A stretch of DNA of 64,000 bases from contig MPMO01000005.1 of assembly GCA_002238555.1 (NCBI GenBank), positions 1 through 64,000 of the forward strand, written 5' to 3'. Under the pieces are notes generated by a model. That model made no database searches. It was not told the DNA's origin and saw nothing but the letters and a program-made list of their open reading frames with translations. Origin of the DNA: Caldilineaceae bacterium bin34 (GTDB lineage: Bacteria; Chloroflexota; Anaerolineae; Caldilineales; Caldilineaceae). Within the stretch, counting starts at the first letter, position 1. Every line of letters starts with the position of its first letter. This document shows positions 36,397 through 47,576 of the stretch, piece by piece. The translations under genes were made by a program, and so were the position numbers.

Positions 36397-39300
36397 TTAA
36401 TGAGCCAGATTGGGCCTCAGCCAACCCTCCGCTTCCGCCGGATCCATCCCTGAGGCGAAAGCCACACTCTCCAACTGGTCGCGTCCAATCCTTCCCACCG
36501 TGAAGTACCGGGCCTGGGGATGGGCAAACCAAAAACCACTGACGGAGGCGGCCGGCCACATGGCACACGTCTCGGACAGGGACATGTCCGCACGCTCCCC
36601 GGCTTCCAACAGGGCGAAGATGGTTCGCTTGCTCGTGTGGTCCGGGCAGGCCGGGTAGCCGGGAGCCGGACGGATTCCACGATACCGCTCGGCGATCAAG
36701 TCCACATTGTCCAGCGCTTCCTCCTCGGCATAGCCCCACCAGCAGGTGCGCGCCTGCAGGTGCAGCCATTCCGCGGCCGCTTCCGCCAGCCGGTCGGCAA
36801 GCACCTGCACCATGATGGCGCCATAGTCGTCGTGAGCCGCCTTCAATGCAGCACTCAACTCCTGCACGCCCAAACCGGCCGTCACCGCAAAACATCCCAG
36901 CCAGTCGGCGACATCGCTGTGTGCCGGCGCGATCCAGTCGCTCAGGCAGAGTTGACGCGCCGACACCCCCTTGGATTCCTGCTGTCGCAGCAGCGGAAAC
37001 TCCGCCCTCACCGCCGTGCGGGATTCGTCCGTGTAAACCAGAATGGTCTCGTCCTGGGACGCGGCCGGAAAGATGGCGACGGCTCCGCGCACGGCCAGGC
37101 CCCTGTCCCGAATCAGGGTCTCCAAGCGGGCCTGGCCGTCCGCCAGCAGGGAGCGGGCCGCCTTGCCCTTGCCCGGATCGTTGAGAATCGCCGGCCAGAC
37201 ACCCCGCATCTCCCAGGCATGAAAAAAGGGGGTCCAGTCGATGTACGGCACCAGATCGGCGATCGGGATATCGACGGTTTGCAGGTCCGGATGGCGCGGG
37301 CGGGCGATGTCGGCCTCGGCCGGATCGAAGGGAAAGCGCCGGGTGCGGGCCTCCTCCAGCGACAACAGCTCCCGTTTGCGGCCGCGCTCCTCGTAGCTGC
37401 GCCGCAGGCCCGCATACTCGGCCTTGATGGACGCCGCAAACGCCGTGCGCTGCCGCGGGTTGGTCAACTGTTCCACCACCCCGACGCTGCGTGAGGCGTC
37501 CAGCACGTGCACAACCGGTCCGGAGTAGACGGGATCAATGCGCAGCGCCGTGTGCAGCCGCGACGTGGTGGCGCCGCCAATCAGCAGGGGCGTATCGAAG
37601 CCTTGGCGTTCCATTTCGGACGCCACGTTGACCATCTGATCCAGGGACGGCGTAATCAACCCGCTCAACCCGATCAGGTCCGCCTGCCCGGCGCGGGCCG
37701 TGTCCAGGATGGTCTGTCCGGCCACCATCACACCCAGATCCTCGATCCGGTACCCGTTGCAGCCGAGCACCACACCCACGATGTTCTTGCCGATGTCGTG
37801 CACGTCACCCTGCACCGTGGCCATGACAATGCCCGGCTGGACCGTACTGGAACCGCTCAGCGCCTGTGCCTCCTCAATGTAGGGCGTAAGCCAAGCCACG
37901 GCCTTCTTCATTACGCGGGCGCTCTTGACCACCTGGGGCAAAAACATCTGGCCGGCTCCGAAGAGATCACCGACGCGGTTCATGCCGTCCATCAGCGGCC
38001 CTTCGATGACGGCCAGCGGATCCCCCAGTTCCGCCAATGCCTCGGCCGCGTCCTCCTCGGCGTACTGGTCCAACCCGTTGACCAGCGCATGGGACAGCCG
38101 TGCCGCCACGGGTTCGTCCCGCCAGGCCAGATCCGCCTTGGGCCCGGTGGTCTCCAGGGTGCCGCGCAGCCGTTCCGCCAGCGAGATGAGCCGTTCGGTG
38201 GCATCCGGGCGGCGGTTCAGGAGCACATCCTCGACATGCTCACGCAGCTCGGGTTCCAGTTCGGCATAGATGGCCAGCTGCCCGGCATCCACGATGCCCA
38301 TATCCAGCCCCGCGGCCCGCGCGTGGTACAGGAAGGCAGCGTGCATCGCCTGCCGGACCGCGGTCTGGCCACGGAAGGCAAAGGAGATGTTGCTGACGCC
38401 CCCGCTCACCTTGCAGTGCGGCAGTTCCTCCTTGATACCCCGCACTGCCTCGATGAAGGCAATCGCGTAGTCGTCGTGTTCCTCGATCCCGGTGCCCACA
38501 GTCAGAATGTTGGGATCCAGGACGATGTCTTCGGGTGGGAATCCATGCTCCGTGAGCAGGCGGTAGGCCCGGCGGGACACTTCCAGCTTGCGCTCCAGCG
38601 TGTCGGCTTGGCCCGTCTCGTCGAAGGCCATCACGACCACCGCGGCTCCGTACCGCCGGCAGAGATCCGCCTGCCGCAGAAACTCCGCCTCGCCTTCCTT
38701 GAGGCTCAGCGAGTTGACCAGTGCCTTGCCCTGCACCTCCCGAAGACCGGTCTCCAGAATCTCCCAGCGGGAGGAATCGATCACGATCGGCACCCGCGCC
38801 ACATCGGGTTCCCCGGCCAGCAGGCGCAGGAAACGACGCATGCAGGTCGGGCCGTCCAGCAGGCCGTCGTCGAAGTTCACGTCCACCATCTGGGCACCGT
38901 TGGCCACCTGCTCCGCCGCCACCTGCACCGCGTCCTCGAAGCGGTCCCTGCGGATCAGGCGCCGGAAGCGCGCGGACCCCGAAACGTTGGTGCGCTCGCC
39001 GATGTTGATGAAGTTGATCTCCGGCGCCACCCGGCACGGTTCCATCCCTGCCAGCACCGTGGCCGGCACGTGCTCGGGCACGGGGCGCGGGGCGAGGTCC
39101 GCCAGCGCGGCCCGGATGCGCCGCGTGTGGTCCGGCCCGGAACCGCAGCAGCTGCCGGCGATGTTCAGTTCGTCCTTGGCAGCCGCCTCCCTGAGGGTCG
39201 CGGCCATTTCCTCGGGGGTCTCGTCGTAGCCGCCGAAGGCGTTGGGCAAACCGGCATTGGGATAGCAGTGGATGCGGGTGTCCGCAACCTCCGACAGCCG

Positions 39301-40074
39301 ACTTATGTACGGCAACATGTCCGTTGAACCCAACGAACAGTTAACCCCGACCGAAAAGGGCCCGACATGGCGGACGGAGTGCCAGAAGGCTTCCGGCGTC
39401 TGGCCCGACAGATTGCGACCACTGGCATCCACCACGCTGATGGAGATCATGACCGGGAGCGCGCGGCCGGTGTCCCGAAACAGTTCTTGAATGGCAAAGA
39501 GCGCGGCCTTGGCGTTGAGCGTATCGAACACCGTCTCGACCAGCAGGAGATCGGCCCCGCCATCCATAAGGCCCCGTGTCTGCTCGCGGTAGGCCGCCTC
39601 CAATTCCTCGAAGGAGGTGTTGCGAAAGGCCGGATCCGAGACATCCGGCGATAGGGAAGCCGTCACGTTGGTGGGGCCGACCGACCCCGCCACGAAGCGC
39701 GGACGGTCCGGGTCCGCGTAGTCGCGGCCGTCCACGGCCTCCCGCCCGATACGGGCAGCGGTGATATTCAGTTCATAGGCCAGGTCGGAGAGGCCAAAGT
39801 CCGCCAGGGCAATGCTCGTGGCCGTAAAGGTGTTGGTGGACACGATGTCCGCCCCGGCATCCAGGTATTGCCGGTGGATGTCCCGAATGATCCGCGGCTG
39901 GGTCAGGCACAACAGATCGTGGCAGCCCATGACCGGCCGCGGATGATCCCGGAACCTGTCACCAGCATAGTCGGCGGGGGTCAGCCGATGTTCCTGAAGC
40001 AGCGTGCCCATGGCGCCGTCCAGGATCAAAATGCGCTCGGCGGCGGCTTGCAACAGGTCGGACGGAGAGTACAT
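36397..40074 (-). CDS. metH: Methionine synthase, cobalamin-dependent
   Basis: A 1225-residue four-module enzyme transferring a methyl group from methyltetrahydrofolate to homocysteine. Residues 1-330 are the homocysteine domain with zinc ligands in VNCS and GSCCGS (about 308). A pterin-binding domain with [12 protein letters not shown] follows. The cobalamin domain has DVHDIGKN (about 758), whose His is the axial ligand. The C-terminal reactivation domain has [12 protein letters not shown] (about 1136) and [12 protein letters not shown] 15 bases upstream is an alternative start. No B12 riboswitch was recognised upstream. Two decayed copies of its 3' end lie at 29.7 and 31.8 kb. Confidence 0.97.
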   Translation of the reverse strand: MYSPSDLLQAAAERILILDGAMGTLLQEHRLTPADYAGDRFRDHPRPVMGCHDLLCLTQPRIIRDIHRQYLDAGADIVSTNTFTATSIALADFGLSDLAYELNITAARIGREAVDGRDYADPDRPRFVAGSVGPTNVTASLSPDVSDPAFRNTSFEELEAAYREQTRGLMDGGADLLLVETVFDTLNAKAALFAIQELFRDTGRALPVMISISVVDASGRNLSGQTPEAFWHSVRHVGPFSVGVNCSLGSTDMLPYISRLSEVADTRIHCYPNAGLPNAFGGYDETPEEMAATLREAAAKDELNIAGSCCGSGPDHTRRIRAALADLAPRPVPEHVPATVLAGMEPCRVAPEINFINIGERTNVSGSARFRRLIRRDRFEDAVQVAAEQVANGAQMVDVNFDDGLLDGPTCMRRFLRLLAGEPDVARVPIVIDSSRWEILETGLREVQGKALVNSLSLKEGEAEFLRQADLCRRYGAAVVVMAFDETGQADTLERKLEVSRRAYRLLTEHGFPPEDIVLDPNILTVGTGIEEHDDYAIAFIEAVRGIKEELPHCKVSGGVSNISFAFRGQTAVRQAMHAAFLYHARAAGLDMGIVDAGQLAIYAELEPELREHVEDVLLNRRPDATERLISLAERLRGTLETTGPKADLAWRDEPVAARLSHALVNGLDQYAEEDAAEALAELGDPLAVIEGPLMDGMNRVGDLFGAGQMFLPQVVKSARVMKKAVAWLTPYIEEAQALSGSSTVQPGIVMATVQGDVHDIGKNIVGVVLGCNGYRIEDLGVMVAGQTILDTARAGQADLIGLSGLITPSLDQMVNVASEMERQGFDTPLLIGGATTSRLHTALRIDPVYSGPVVHVLDASRSVGVVEQLTNPRQRTAFAASIKAEYAGLRRSYEERGRKRELLSLEEARTRRFPFDPAEADIARPRHPDLQTVDIPIADLVPYIDWTPFFHAWEMRGVWPAILNDPGKGKAARSLLADGQARLETLIRDRGLAVRGAVAIFPAASQDETILVYTDESRTAVRAEFPLLRQQESKGVSARQLCLSDWIAPAHSDVADWLGCFAVTAGLGVQELSAALKAAHDDYGAIMVQVLADRLAEAAAEWLHLQARTCWWGYAEEEALDNVDLIAERYRGIRPAPGYPACPDHTSKRTIFALLEAGERADMSLSETCAMWPAASVSGFWFAHPQARYFTVGRIGRDQLESVAFASGMDPAEAEGWLRPNLAH

Positions 40075-40175
40075 GCAGAACTGTTCCACCGGGAGTCAAG
40101 GGTCCGGAACGATGAAGGGCGCGCCGGACGGCTCAAGGCCCTCTTGCGTTGTGCGGACCGGCACCCGCCCGGGGT

Positions 40176-41541
40176 TCAGGCCAAGTCCCAGGGGCTGGTC
40201 ATGAGGCCCGCACCGTCGAAGGCAAGGCTGACTTCGGAGCCGATCCGGCAATGCGAAGCAGCGGCCCACTCCGCTGCCAGGTTGGGCGACATCCAGGTCC
40301 TGCCCAGACTGAGCGTGTCGTCGATGAACAGAATGCGGGCCTGTTTGGGACTGGTCTGAATACTGCTCAGGGACAGTTCCAGCACCTGCCGGTCGCAGGG
40401 CACCACCGCGGGCATGGCGGCCTTGCGCAGCCCCATGACGCCCGCCGCAAACGCATTGGTGGAGGTGGCCGTCGTGCCCCACCCGAGGGCCCCCGGCCGA
40501 AAACGCATGGGTGTGGTGGCCCTGCCAGTCGATGTTCCGGAGCACGCGGCCGGCCGCCACATTGGCGAGGCCGAGGCCGTTGGCGTTGCCGGCGGTTTCG
40601 GGGGTGAGGGACAGGACCGCGACCACGGTAATGCGCGGCCACTCGGCATCCGGGAGGTCCGGAACGGCAAAGCGGCCAATCACGTTGGTGTCCATGCCGG
40701 TGCCCGAAATGTTCTTGCCCAGACGCCGGACCACCAGCAGGTCCAGGGGGGAGACCGGAATGCGCGGCAGGTGGGTGCGGGCCAAGTCCAACAGGGCCCG
40801 TTCACGAGGACCGGCGAATTCCGAGGCGTGCAGGGCCTCCACGGCCATGGTTTCCTCATGGCCGTTCTCCACCACGGCCACCCCTCCCAGCAGATTCGTG
40901 TGCCGCACCTGCAACTGTGTGGCCTTGGTTAGGTCCGACACAAAAACCTCCACACCGTGCGCATGGTAGGTCCGGGCTCCTTCCAGCTTGCCCAGGCCAA
41001 TGACGCCCATCTTGGACAGGCCACTCTCCACGGGACCGTGGAAACTGGTGTGCGGCTTAACCCGGTTGATCAGCAACACATGGTCGGCCCGGGCCGAATC
41101 CTCGCCCTGGTACAACTGGGGTCCACCCGGCAGGCAGGCCGTCCGGCGCACGGCCATGTCCGCCCGTATTGGCACACCCATGGATTCCTCCGTGAGCCCA
41201 AAGTTGGCCAATACCTTCAGCTGGCCCGCGACGGTACCGCCGCCATGGCTGCCCATGGCCGGAAACAGATAGGGTTGAGCATCGCGTTCCCTCACGCATT
41301 CGATGGTGGTCCTGGTCAGGGCTGGCAGATTGGCCAGGCCGCGGCTGCCGCAGCCGATGGCCACCGACTGGCCCGGCTCGACTGCATCCAACAGGCCGGA
41401 TCCATCCATGGCGGAGCGCACGGCACCGGGGACATCCGGGACGGCATTGTCGGGGAAGTCCTGATACCCGGTCACCATGCGGTCGGGCAATGCGGCGCCA
41501 AAGCTGAAGCCTTCAATGTTCTCCAGAAGTTCCGAAACCAA
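40176..41541 (-). pseudogene. LarA-like (DUF2088/DUF362) protein, frameshifted
   Basis: The first ~340 codons read well as a lactate-racemase-N-type protein (VAIGCGSRGLANLP, AMGSHGGGT, INRVKPHTSFHG, SGLSKMGVIGLGK, NGLGLANV). After about 40520 the original frame loses homology, and the matching C-terminus (ATSTNAFAAG ... RILFIDDTLSLG) continues in another frame to 40176. At the break lie two imperfect 51-base-apart copies of a GGCCACC...CATGCGTTT-type segment, so a duplication with an indel probably caused the shift. A sequencing error cannot be excluded. The start near 41541 (TTG) is uncertain; a GTG at 41628 is possible. Confidence 0.7.
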
Positions 41542-41784
41542 GATTGCACCGCCTGAAAGTCCAAGTTGCGACCGGGCCGGTCGACCATGTTGTCTGCCGG
41601 TCCATTTGTACTCCACCTCCGGAACCACTGTCGTTCCGGTTTGGGATCGTCATTATAGAAGCGGGAATCGAACCATGGGGACCACTGGCAGGCGATTCGG
41701 GGACTCTTGCAGATGGTGTGTGGGCAGCCAGTGACGCGACTACGGAAGGGTAGTGGGGAAAGTTGCCATTGGTAGGACAGGTTA

Positions 41785-42010
41785 AGGCGTTTGCATGGTC
41801 GGCCTCTCGGACCAGGCCCAGAGGACCATGAAGTTCCATATGCCGGTCACGGGGAAGCCCCGGGCCTGACGGTGGTAAGGCCTGAGGCGTCCGGAGCGAT
41901 CTTCCAGGCGGTTGACAGCAGCCCACACCTCGAGACCTCGCACATGCCGGCACCGCGGGTACCGACACTCCGGAAAGTTCACAACCGGACATGGTCAAGT
42001 CACGGAGACA
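41785..42010 (-). pseudogene. Possible transposase C-terminal remnant
   Basis: One minus-strand frame reads NRLEDRSGRLRPYHRQARGF followed by NFMVLWAW, the pattern of the C-terminus of IS transposases ('N.LEG..GR.K.RY...RGF'). The frame ends at 41782 and upstream sequence is scrambled. Too little remains to name a family; it may belong to the same type as the remnant at 61950-62400. Confidence 0.35.
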
Positions 42011-42299
42011 CCAGTGGTGGAGTCGGCGACCAGTTCCAGCCAAGTGGACAGTTGCACTTCGCCCGCGACCGGCAAAACCGCCGGGAACCGGGTGGTCATG
42101 TCCGGTTCCGTCCGGTAGCGGGCTCTGGAGCTCCAGAGCTAGATGGCACCGCGTCCGGCGCTCACGGCTGCAAGGAAGTCCGACGAACCCAATGTTCCCC
42201 GGGGCAACCGTTCGGACAGGCAATGTAATGACGAATCAATCCGGGCCGCGTCCATATAGCAGAATGTTAGGAACGGACCCCTGCGATTAGGAGGATGTT
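42011..42299. other. Leader region of the SIMPL-domain gene
   Basis: About 290 bases with no supported gene. GGAGG at 42290-42294 is the ribosome site for the gene starting at 42300. Promoter elements are expected in the last 100 bases but none is clear. Confidence 0.45.
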
Positions 42300-43262
42300 G
42301 TGAACAGATTCAAGCAATGGCGGGGGACGGGTCTTCTGTTGATGGCTGTCGCGGCCTTGTCCTTTGCCGCCGCCCGAGTAACCCATACGCTGCCTGTCGG
42401 ATCGGTCGTCTGGGCGGATTCGGCCAGGACGCCCCATGCCGCGGTCCTGTCCCCAGAGACATCCGGGCCACCCCTTGAGGCCGACCTGAACCAGTCTTCC
42501 CTTATACCTCAGGATGTCGAAACGGTGACGGAGAGCGGAGAGCCTGCCATGGGGATTGCCCCATCAATATCCATGCCAACTGCCGGGGTGTTGAGTCATT
42601 CGGGCATTGGCCGCTTATCTCCCCTGTTTCAGGATCAAGCGAGAGCCGGGGGACTCACCGTGTCGGCAGTCGGATCGGTGACCAGGCCAGCGGATGAGGC
42701 TTACATCATTATAGTCCCGGAGCCACACTATAGTGCTTCCGGTCCCGAACTGCTCTCCAGTGAAGACAAGCAGGATATAATCGACGACCTGGCACTGCTG
42801 GGGATAGAAGAAAGCGCCATTGAATTCATACTCATCGGACGGTACGATCCCACCACCATATCGGTGGAGATGGACTTGGAGACATTGCCCGCGCAAGCTG
42901 AGCAAGTCGTTGAAGCCGTGACAGAAGTGGTGCGGCAGGTGGAATTTCATGGTGTCCGCTACGTGTTGTCGCCGGAGCATTGTCACCAGGCTCTGGCTCT
43001 GGCTCGTCGCCAGGCCATACCCAGTGCCCAACAAGCCGCGGACGATTTGGCGGAAGCCTTTGGTGTAGCGCTGGGGAGTGTAACCAGCGTGCAGGAGTAT
43101 CCAGTGAGTAGCACCTTTACCCAAGTCCGGACCAATACGGATGGTTGCAGCCATCAGAATGTGGATTCATATTCTCGAAATGTAGCGGACATGGTGTCCC
43201 TCGATTCCGAGCCGGAAGTTACCGTGTCCATTGGCTTACAGATAACCTACAGTATCCAATAA
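42300..43262 (+). CDS. SIMPL-domain (DUF541) protein, exported
   Basis: A 320-residue protein with an N-terminal signal peptide or anchor (two hydrophobic stretches in the first 45 residues). The second half matches the SIMPL/DUF541 family: TVSAVGSVTRPADEA, LALARRQAIPSAQQAADDLAEAFGV, and PEVTVSIGLQITY at the end. The family is a periplasmic or surface protein with unclear function, sometimes stress linked. GTG start with GGAGG 5 bases upstream. Confidence 0.85.
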   Translation: MNRFKQWRGTGLLLMAVAALSFAAARVTHTLPVGSVVWADSARTPHAAVLSPETSGPPLEADLNQSSLIPQDVETVTESGEPAMGIAPSISMPTAGVLSHSGIGRLSPLFQDQARAGGLTVSAVGSVTRPADEAYIIIVPEPHYSASGPELLSSEDKQDIIDDLALLGIEESAIEFILIGRYDPTTISVEMDLETLPAQAEQVVEAVTEVVRQVEFHGVRYVLSPEHCHQALALARRQAIPSAQQAADDLAEAFGVALGSVTSVQEYPVSSTFTQVRTNTDGCSHQNVDSYSRNVADMVSLDSEPEVTVSIGLQITYSIQ

Positions 43263-43503
43263 GGTGCGCGGACTTTTCCATCGTCCCGCTTGTTCACCCA
43301 CGGCGCAGGCTACCTGTTTTCACAGGGGCTTGCACCGTGGCCCACTTTGACTCAAGACGAAGCGCCAACCGGATGCCGGCATCCGGCCAACGCGGTTGAA
43401 CAGCAGGCATCGTGTCAGGTATCGGGCAAAGGTTTGCCGGCCAGAGACATCCCGCCCACAAGTGCATGGAAGCGGAGCCTCGTTCCCCATAACCAAGCTT
43501 AGG

Positions 43504-43716
43504 GGCTTATAACCAGGAGTTGACACCGTGGCTACAGGAGGTCTTGCGACCCCTCACAGGCTCTCGCCTGCCTTGTTCACGGGTCTTCGGGGTTCCCCAT
43601 GGGATCGCCCCTCGCCGTGCAGCGGCCCCTGCCCCGCGGGCCGGCCGGTGGCGGTTGTTGCGCCCGCTCTTGATCCGACATGTGCATTTTACCACGTCAA
43701 TTCCTGGTTATAAGCC
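43504..43716. repeat. ~213-bp element with 21-bp terminal inverted repeats
   Basis: GGCTTATAACCAGGAGTTGAC at the left (43504-43524) is matched inverted at 43696-43716 with one mismatch. Pairing continues inward imperfectly (CCGTGG / CCAC). The interior is GC-rich without a convincing gene. The ends fit a non-autonomous mobile element (MITE-like) or insertion-sequence remnant; no target-site duplication is obvious. Confidence 0.6.
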
Positions 43717-43785
43717 TTCAAACTTACAATCCGACCCTGCTATCTTCAGGCGTCGATTGCAACAAACAGAGGGACTGCCGCAGCC

Positions 43786-46245
43786 ATGAAACATTCGCAA
43801 CCGGACTCCGCCCTCCTCCTTCGACTTCTGGGCCAACACCATTCTCCGCAGGCAGCCTGTCGGGAGGCTGGCCTTGACCCTGCCGATTTCCAGGCCTGGT
43901 GGCGGGATCAACTGCAACAGCGGGTGCCTGCCCAGAACGGTCGACAGCCTTCGGCGGTGTCGTCTTCCGTGCGCATCCTCCGCGACCAACGCGGCGTCCC
44001 CCACATTCATGCCGAATCGGACCTGGACCTGTACACGGGCTACGGCTACGCCATGGCCCAGGACCGCCTGTGGCAACTGGACTACTACCGTCGGCAGGCC
44101 CACGGCCGCCTGGCCGAAATCCTGGGCGCCGAAGCCTGTCCGGAGGCCACAGGCGGCGCACCGACAGCCCTGCAAAGGGACACGATTGCCAGAACAATCG
44201 GCTTTGCGCGCATCGCCAAGGCACAGTGGCAGGTCATGCAGGTTGCGGCTGCCGGCCGATTAAAGGCGTTTGCCGAAGGCATCAACCAGTTGATGGAGGA
44301 AACCCGAGACAGTCCCCCCATCGAGTTTGCGCTGCTGGACTACGTCCCCGAGCCGTGGCATCCGATTGACACGCTCGCAATCTGGTGCGAGTTCCAGTAC
44401 TACCTGACCGTCCGCCTGCCGGTCATCTACGTTCCGGAAATCGCGCGTCGGCACCTGGGTGCAGGGCCGCTGTACGAAGCGTTCCTGCAGGGCGAGGCGG
44501 ACGCGGAGAGCATCCTGCCACCCGGTTCGGCGCCGGCCTCCCTGCATGATCCCGTGGGTCAGGCCGTGGGCGATCCCGAGGAGGCCGTCGGCAGCAACAA
44601 CTGGACCGTGGCGGGATCGCGTTCCCGGTCCGGCCATCCCCTGCTGGCCAGCGATCCCCACATTGCCTTCAATGCCGTCTCCTGCTGGTACGAAGCACAC
44701 TTGGCGGACGGCGCCGGGCTGGATGCGGCCGGCGCCGGCTACATCGGCGTGCCCGGTTTGCTGTTCGGCCGCAACCGCAACCTGGCCTTCGGCATCACCA
44801 ACAACATCTGCTCCCAACGGGACCTGTACCGGGAACAAACCGACCCGGACCATCCAGACCGATTCCTGCACGGCGGAGAGTGGATCCCCGCCCGTTCCCT
44901 GACGGAACGCATCAAGGTGAGGAATGCAGACCCCGTGGACCTCGAAGTGGTCTACTCGCCTACGGGCCCGATTGTCGATCACCTCCTGCCGGAGGCCGCC
45001 CGCGGCCGCGAACCCGTCTCGCTGCGGTGGATGGGCGCCACCTTGGGACCGGACGGCCAAACCGAGCGGGGTGCCGAAATCGGCGTCCTGATGAAAACCA
45101 ACCGGGCGCGCACGTGCGACGAGTTCCGGGCCGCGCTGGCCGACTGGCGCGTGCCCACCCTGAGCATGGTGTTTGCCGACGCGGAAGGCAATATCGGCTA
45201 CCAGTGCACGGGCGCCATTCCCATCCGCCGGAACTGGCACCGCGGATACCGCAAGGCGTGGGAAGCGGAGGATGCCTGGCAGGGCGTGGTGCCCTTCAGG
45301 GGACTGCCGGCCATGTCCAATCCGCAGCAGGGTTGGATTCGCACGGCCAACAACCGCACCGCCGGCGACGACTACCCCTATCCGCTGTCCGGGACCTGGG
45401 CCAGCGGCCACCGCGCACAACGCGTCCGCCAGTTGCTGGAAGCCAACGACCGGATGACGCGCCAAGCCTGTATGGAGATGCAGGCGGACACGCTGTCACT
45501 CAGGGCCAGGGACTGTCTGCCGCACCTGTTGCATCTGCTGGACGGGCACCCCGCCCCGTTGGTGCGGGAAGCCGCGGTGTGGTTGCAGGCATGGGACTGC
45601 CACATGGAGTCGGATTCAGTGGGGGGCGCGCTTTTCGAAACCTTCTTTGCGAAATGGCAACTCAGTGTCGCGTCGCAAAGGTTTCCCCCCGCTGTGGCCG
45701 CCCAGGTGGCCGACAGTATCGCCGGGCTTGCCAACACCTTGCTGGAAAGCGATCCTGCAGGCTGGTTTGAGAATGAGCAAACCCGCCGCAATGAGGTGTC
45801 CCGGACCATGCTGGAGATCTGCCGCCAGCTTGAGACGCAGTTGGGGACGGACATGGATCGGTGGACGTGGGGACGGCTGCACCGCATCCATCTCCACCAT
45901 CCCCTGACCTACATCAAGGCCATAGGCGGACTGTTGGACCGCGGCGGCGATCCCGTCGGGGGCTCGGGCGTCACCGTCTGCAACACCGGCATGGATCCTA
46001 ACTACTCGGCCAACATGGGGGCCAACTATCGCATCGTCGCCGAATTGGAGCCGGGCGCACCGGACCTCTACTCCATCGACGCCGCGGGACAGTCCGGACA
46101 TCCGGGCAGCGCTCACTACTGTGATCAACTGCCGGATTGGCTGGCTGGCAACCTGGCCACACTGTCCCTGGCGTCGGCCGACGATCTGAAGAACGTGGAG
46201 GCAGCCATGACCCTGGTACCGCACGGCTCCGCCATGCGGAACTGA
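43786..46245 (+). CDS. Penicillin acylase-family Ntn hydrolase
   Basis: An 819-residue enzyme of the penicillin G acylase type. The autoprocessing and nucleophile site VGSNNW is at residue ~270 (Ser270), followed by the family's LLASDPHIAF. The remaining beta-chain contains the expected GRNRNLAFGITN and ADAEGNIGYQ segments. Members hydrolyse amide bonds of penicillins, acyl-homoserine lactones or other N-acyl substrates. It lacks a clear signal peptide; its N-terminus is a short helical region, so it may act inside the cell, unlike most family members. Confidence 0.93.
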   Translation: MKHSQPDSALLLRLLGQHHSPQAACREAGLDPADFQAWWRDQLQQRVPAQNGRQPSAVSSSVRILRDQRGVPHIHAESDLDLYTGYGYAMAQDRLWQLDYYRRQAHGRLAEILGAEACPEATGGAPTALQRDTIARTIGFARIAKAQWQVMQVAAAGRLKAFAEGINQLMEETRDSPPIEFALLDYVPEPWHPIDTLAIWCEFQYYLTVRLPVIYVPEIARRHLGAGPLYEAFLQGEADAESILPPGSAPASLHDPVGQAVGDPEEAVGSNNWTVAGSRSRSGHPLLASDPHIAFNAVSCWYEAHLADGAGLDAAGAGYIGVPGLLFGRNRNLAFGITNNICSQRDLYREQTDPDHPDRFLHGGEWIPARSLTERIKVRNADPVDLEVVYSPTGPIVDHLLPEAARGREPVSLRWMGATLGPDGQTERGAEIGVLMKTNRARTCDEFRAALADWRVPTLSMVFADAEGNIGYQCTGAIPIRRNWHRGYRKAWEAEDAWQGVVPFRGLPAMSNPQQGWIRTANNRTAGDDYPYPLSGTWASGHRAQRVRQLLEANDRMTRQACMEMQADTLSLRARDCLPHLLHLLDGHPAPLVREAAVWLQAWDCHMESDSVGGALFETFFAKWQLSVASQRFPPAVAAQVADSIAGLANTLLESDPAGWFENEQTRRNEVSRTMLEICRQLETQLGTDMDRWTWGRLHRIHLHHPLTYIKAIGGLLDRGGDPVGGSGVTVCNTGMDPNYSANMGANYRIVAELEPGAPDLYSIDAAGQSGHPGSAHYCDQLPDWLAGNLATLSLASADDLKNVEAAMTLVPHGSAMRN

Positions 46246-46266
46246 CAGCGGACCGGGGACTACAAG

Positions 46267-47337
46267 CTACACGAGGGCAATCCTGCGTCCGGTGTCGCTG
46301 GAGGCATAGGCGGCGTCCATCACGCGCGCCACGTGCAGCGCATCCTCGCCCGTGGTCGGGGGTTCCGCCCGGCCCTGGGCCGCATGCACAAAGCTGCGGA
46401 TGAAATTCTCCCCGGCCACGCCGCAGTAGGCCGGGGAGTCCGCAATCTCGAATTCGAAGGTGCGCCTGGGAGCGGCATTCCAGGCGGGATGCAAAGTCTC
46501 CACATGCAGCCGGGAAGCGTCGCCCAGACCGATGCCCGTCATGTACATGCGGCCCAGCCGGCCGTTCACGCCGAGGTACACGTCATTCCCGGCCGAGTTG
46601 TGGTAGCCGGAGCCGCTCTGGCCCAGCACATAGCCCAGATGCATGGACACGAGCGTCCCGGACTCCAGGGTCAGCGACAGGTTGGCCATGTCCTCCACAT
46701 CGATGTCCTCGCCGCTGCGCGTGGCCACCTGGGCGGATACGGTGGCGTAGTCCTCGCCCGTGATGAACCGAATGCGGTCAAGGTCGTGGCACCCCAGCCA
46801 TGAGATCACGCCACCTCCGGCATGCTCCTTGTTGAACAGCCAGTGGCGCGGGTTGCGGTCCTTGACCTGGGTGTAGAGGGCCCGGACCTCCACCGACAGC
46901 AATTCCCCAAGCAGGCCCTCCCGGAGGATGGACCGCATCCGGCGGAAGACCGGGTAGCTCCTGGTCTGGTAGCAGACGGACAGCAGGGCTTCGCCCTGGG
47001 CGGCCGTATCCAGAACCTGTTGCGTTTCCGCGGCATTGCGGCCAATGGGCTTCTCCGCCATCAGGTGGACACCGGCTTCCAGAACCCGGCTGAAACTGGC
47101 GGGCCCGCGGTCGTTGCGCACGCAGACGATGGCGAAGAAGGGACGACACCTGTCCAGCAACGCCCCCAAATCGGTGTGCCAGGCTGTTACCTTGGCACCC
47201 TGCCGGTCCTTGACCCGTTCGAGATCCGCCCGGCTCTCGCCGCACACCGCGATGGATTCCACCTCGGACAGTTGCTGAAGCGTAGCCAGATGCGACATGG
47301 CATGGGGATGCTGCAGTCCCACAAGAGTTGCCTGCAT
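46267..47337 (-). CDS. Gfo/Idh/MocA-family oxidoreductase
   Basis: A 356-residue NAD(P)-dependent dehydrogenase. The N-terminal Rossmann half ends in the signature EKPIG (substrate-site lysine), and the C-terminal alpha/beta domain includes GGGVISWLGCHDLD. Substrate is likely a sugar, inositol or keto-sugar derivative. It converges with the penicillin acylase gene (21 bases apart) and has no operon partner. Confidence 0.92.
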   Translation of the reverse strand: MQATLVGLQHPHAMSHLATLQQLSEVESIAVCGESRADLERVKDRQGAKVTAWHTDLGALLDRCRPFFAIVCVRNDRGPASFSRVLEAGVHLMAEKPIGRNAAETQQVLDTAAQGEALLSVCYQTRSYPVFRRMRSILREGLLGELLSVEVRALYTQVKDRNPRHWLFNKEHAGGGVISWLGCHDLDRIRFITGEDYATVSAQVATRSGEDIDVEDMANLSLTLESGTLVSMHLGYVLGQSGSGYHNSAGNDVYLGVNGRLGRMYMTGIGLGDASRLHVETLHPAWNAAPRRTFEFEIADSPAYCGVAGENFIRSFVHAAQGRAEPPTTGEDALHVARVMDAAYASSDTGRRIALV

Positions 47338-47576
47338 GGGTTCTCGTCCTTGGTCGAATTGATCGGCAGCAGAAGCCTACCGCCGAGGGACAGTCCGTGC
47401 GGTGTCCACAAGAAAAGCGCTGTGTCCAGTGCGCCAGATGTGCATCCGGCAGGCAAGTGCACAGGAATACTTCGCTGCAGATGATTCCACCACTCCGCGT
47501 GTCGCAAGGAACCGGGGCGTGATACCGATGGGCCGGTCCGGGTGCGACATCCCGAAGGGGATGGCCTCAAAATCTT

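Noticed and set aside
40075..40175. Possible cobalamin riboswitch upstream of metH
   Set aside because: The gap is about 100 bases and shows no B12-box or multi-stem pattern; the neighbouring gene ends there.
41655..41705. tRNA-like GGTTCGATTCC motif on the minus strand
   Set aside because: The flanking bases do not pair as a T stem and no cloverleaf is possible.
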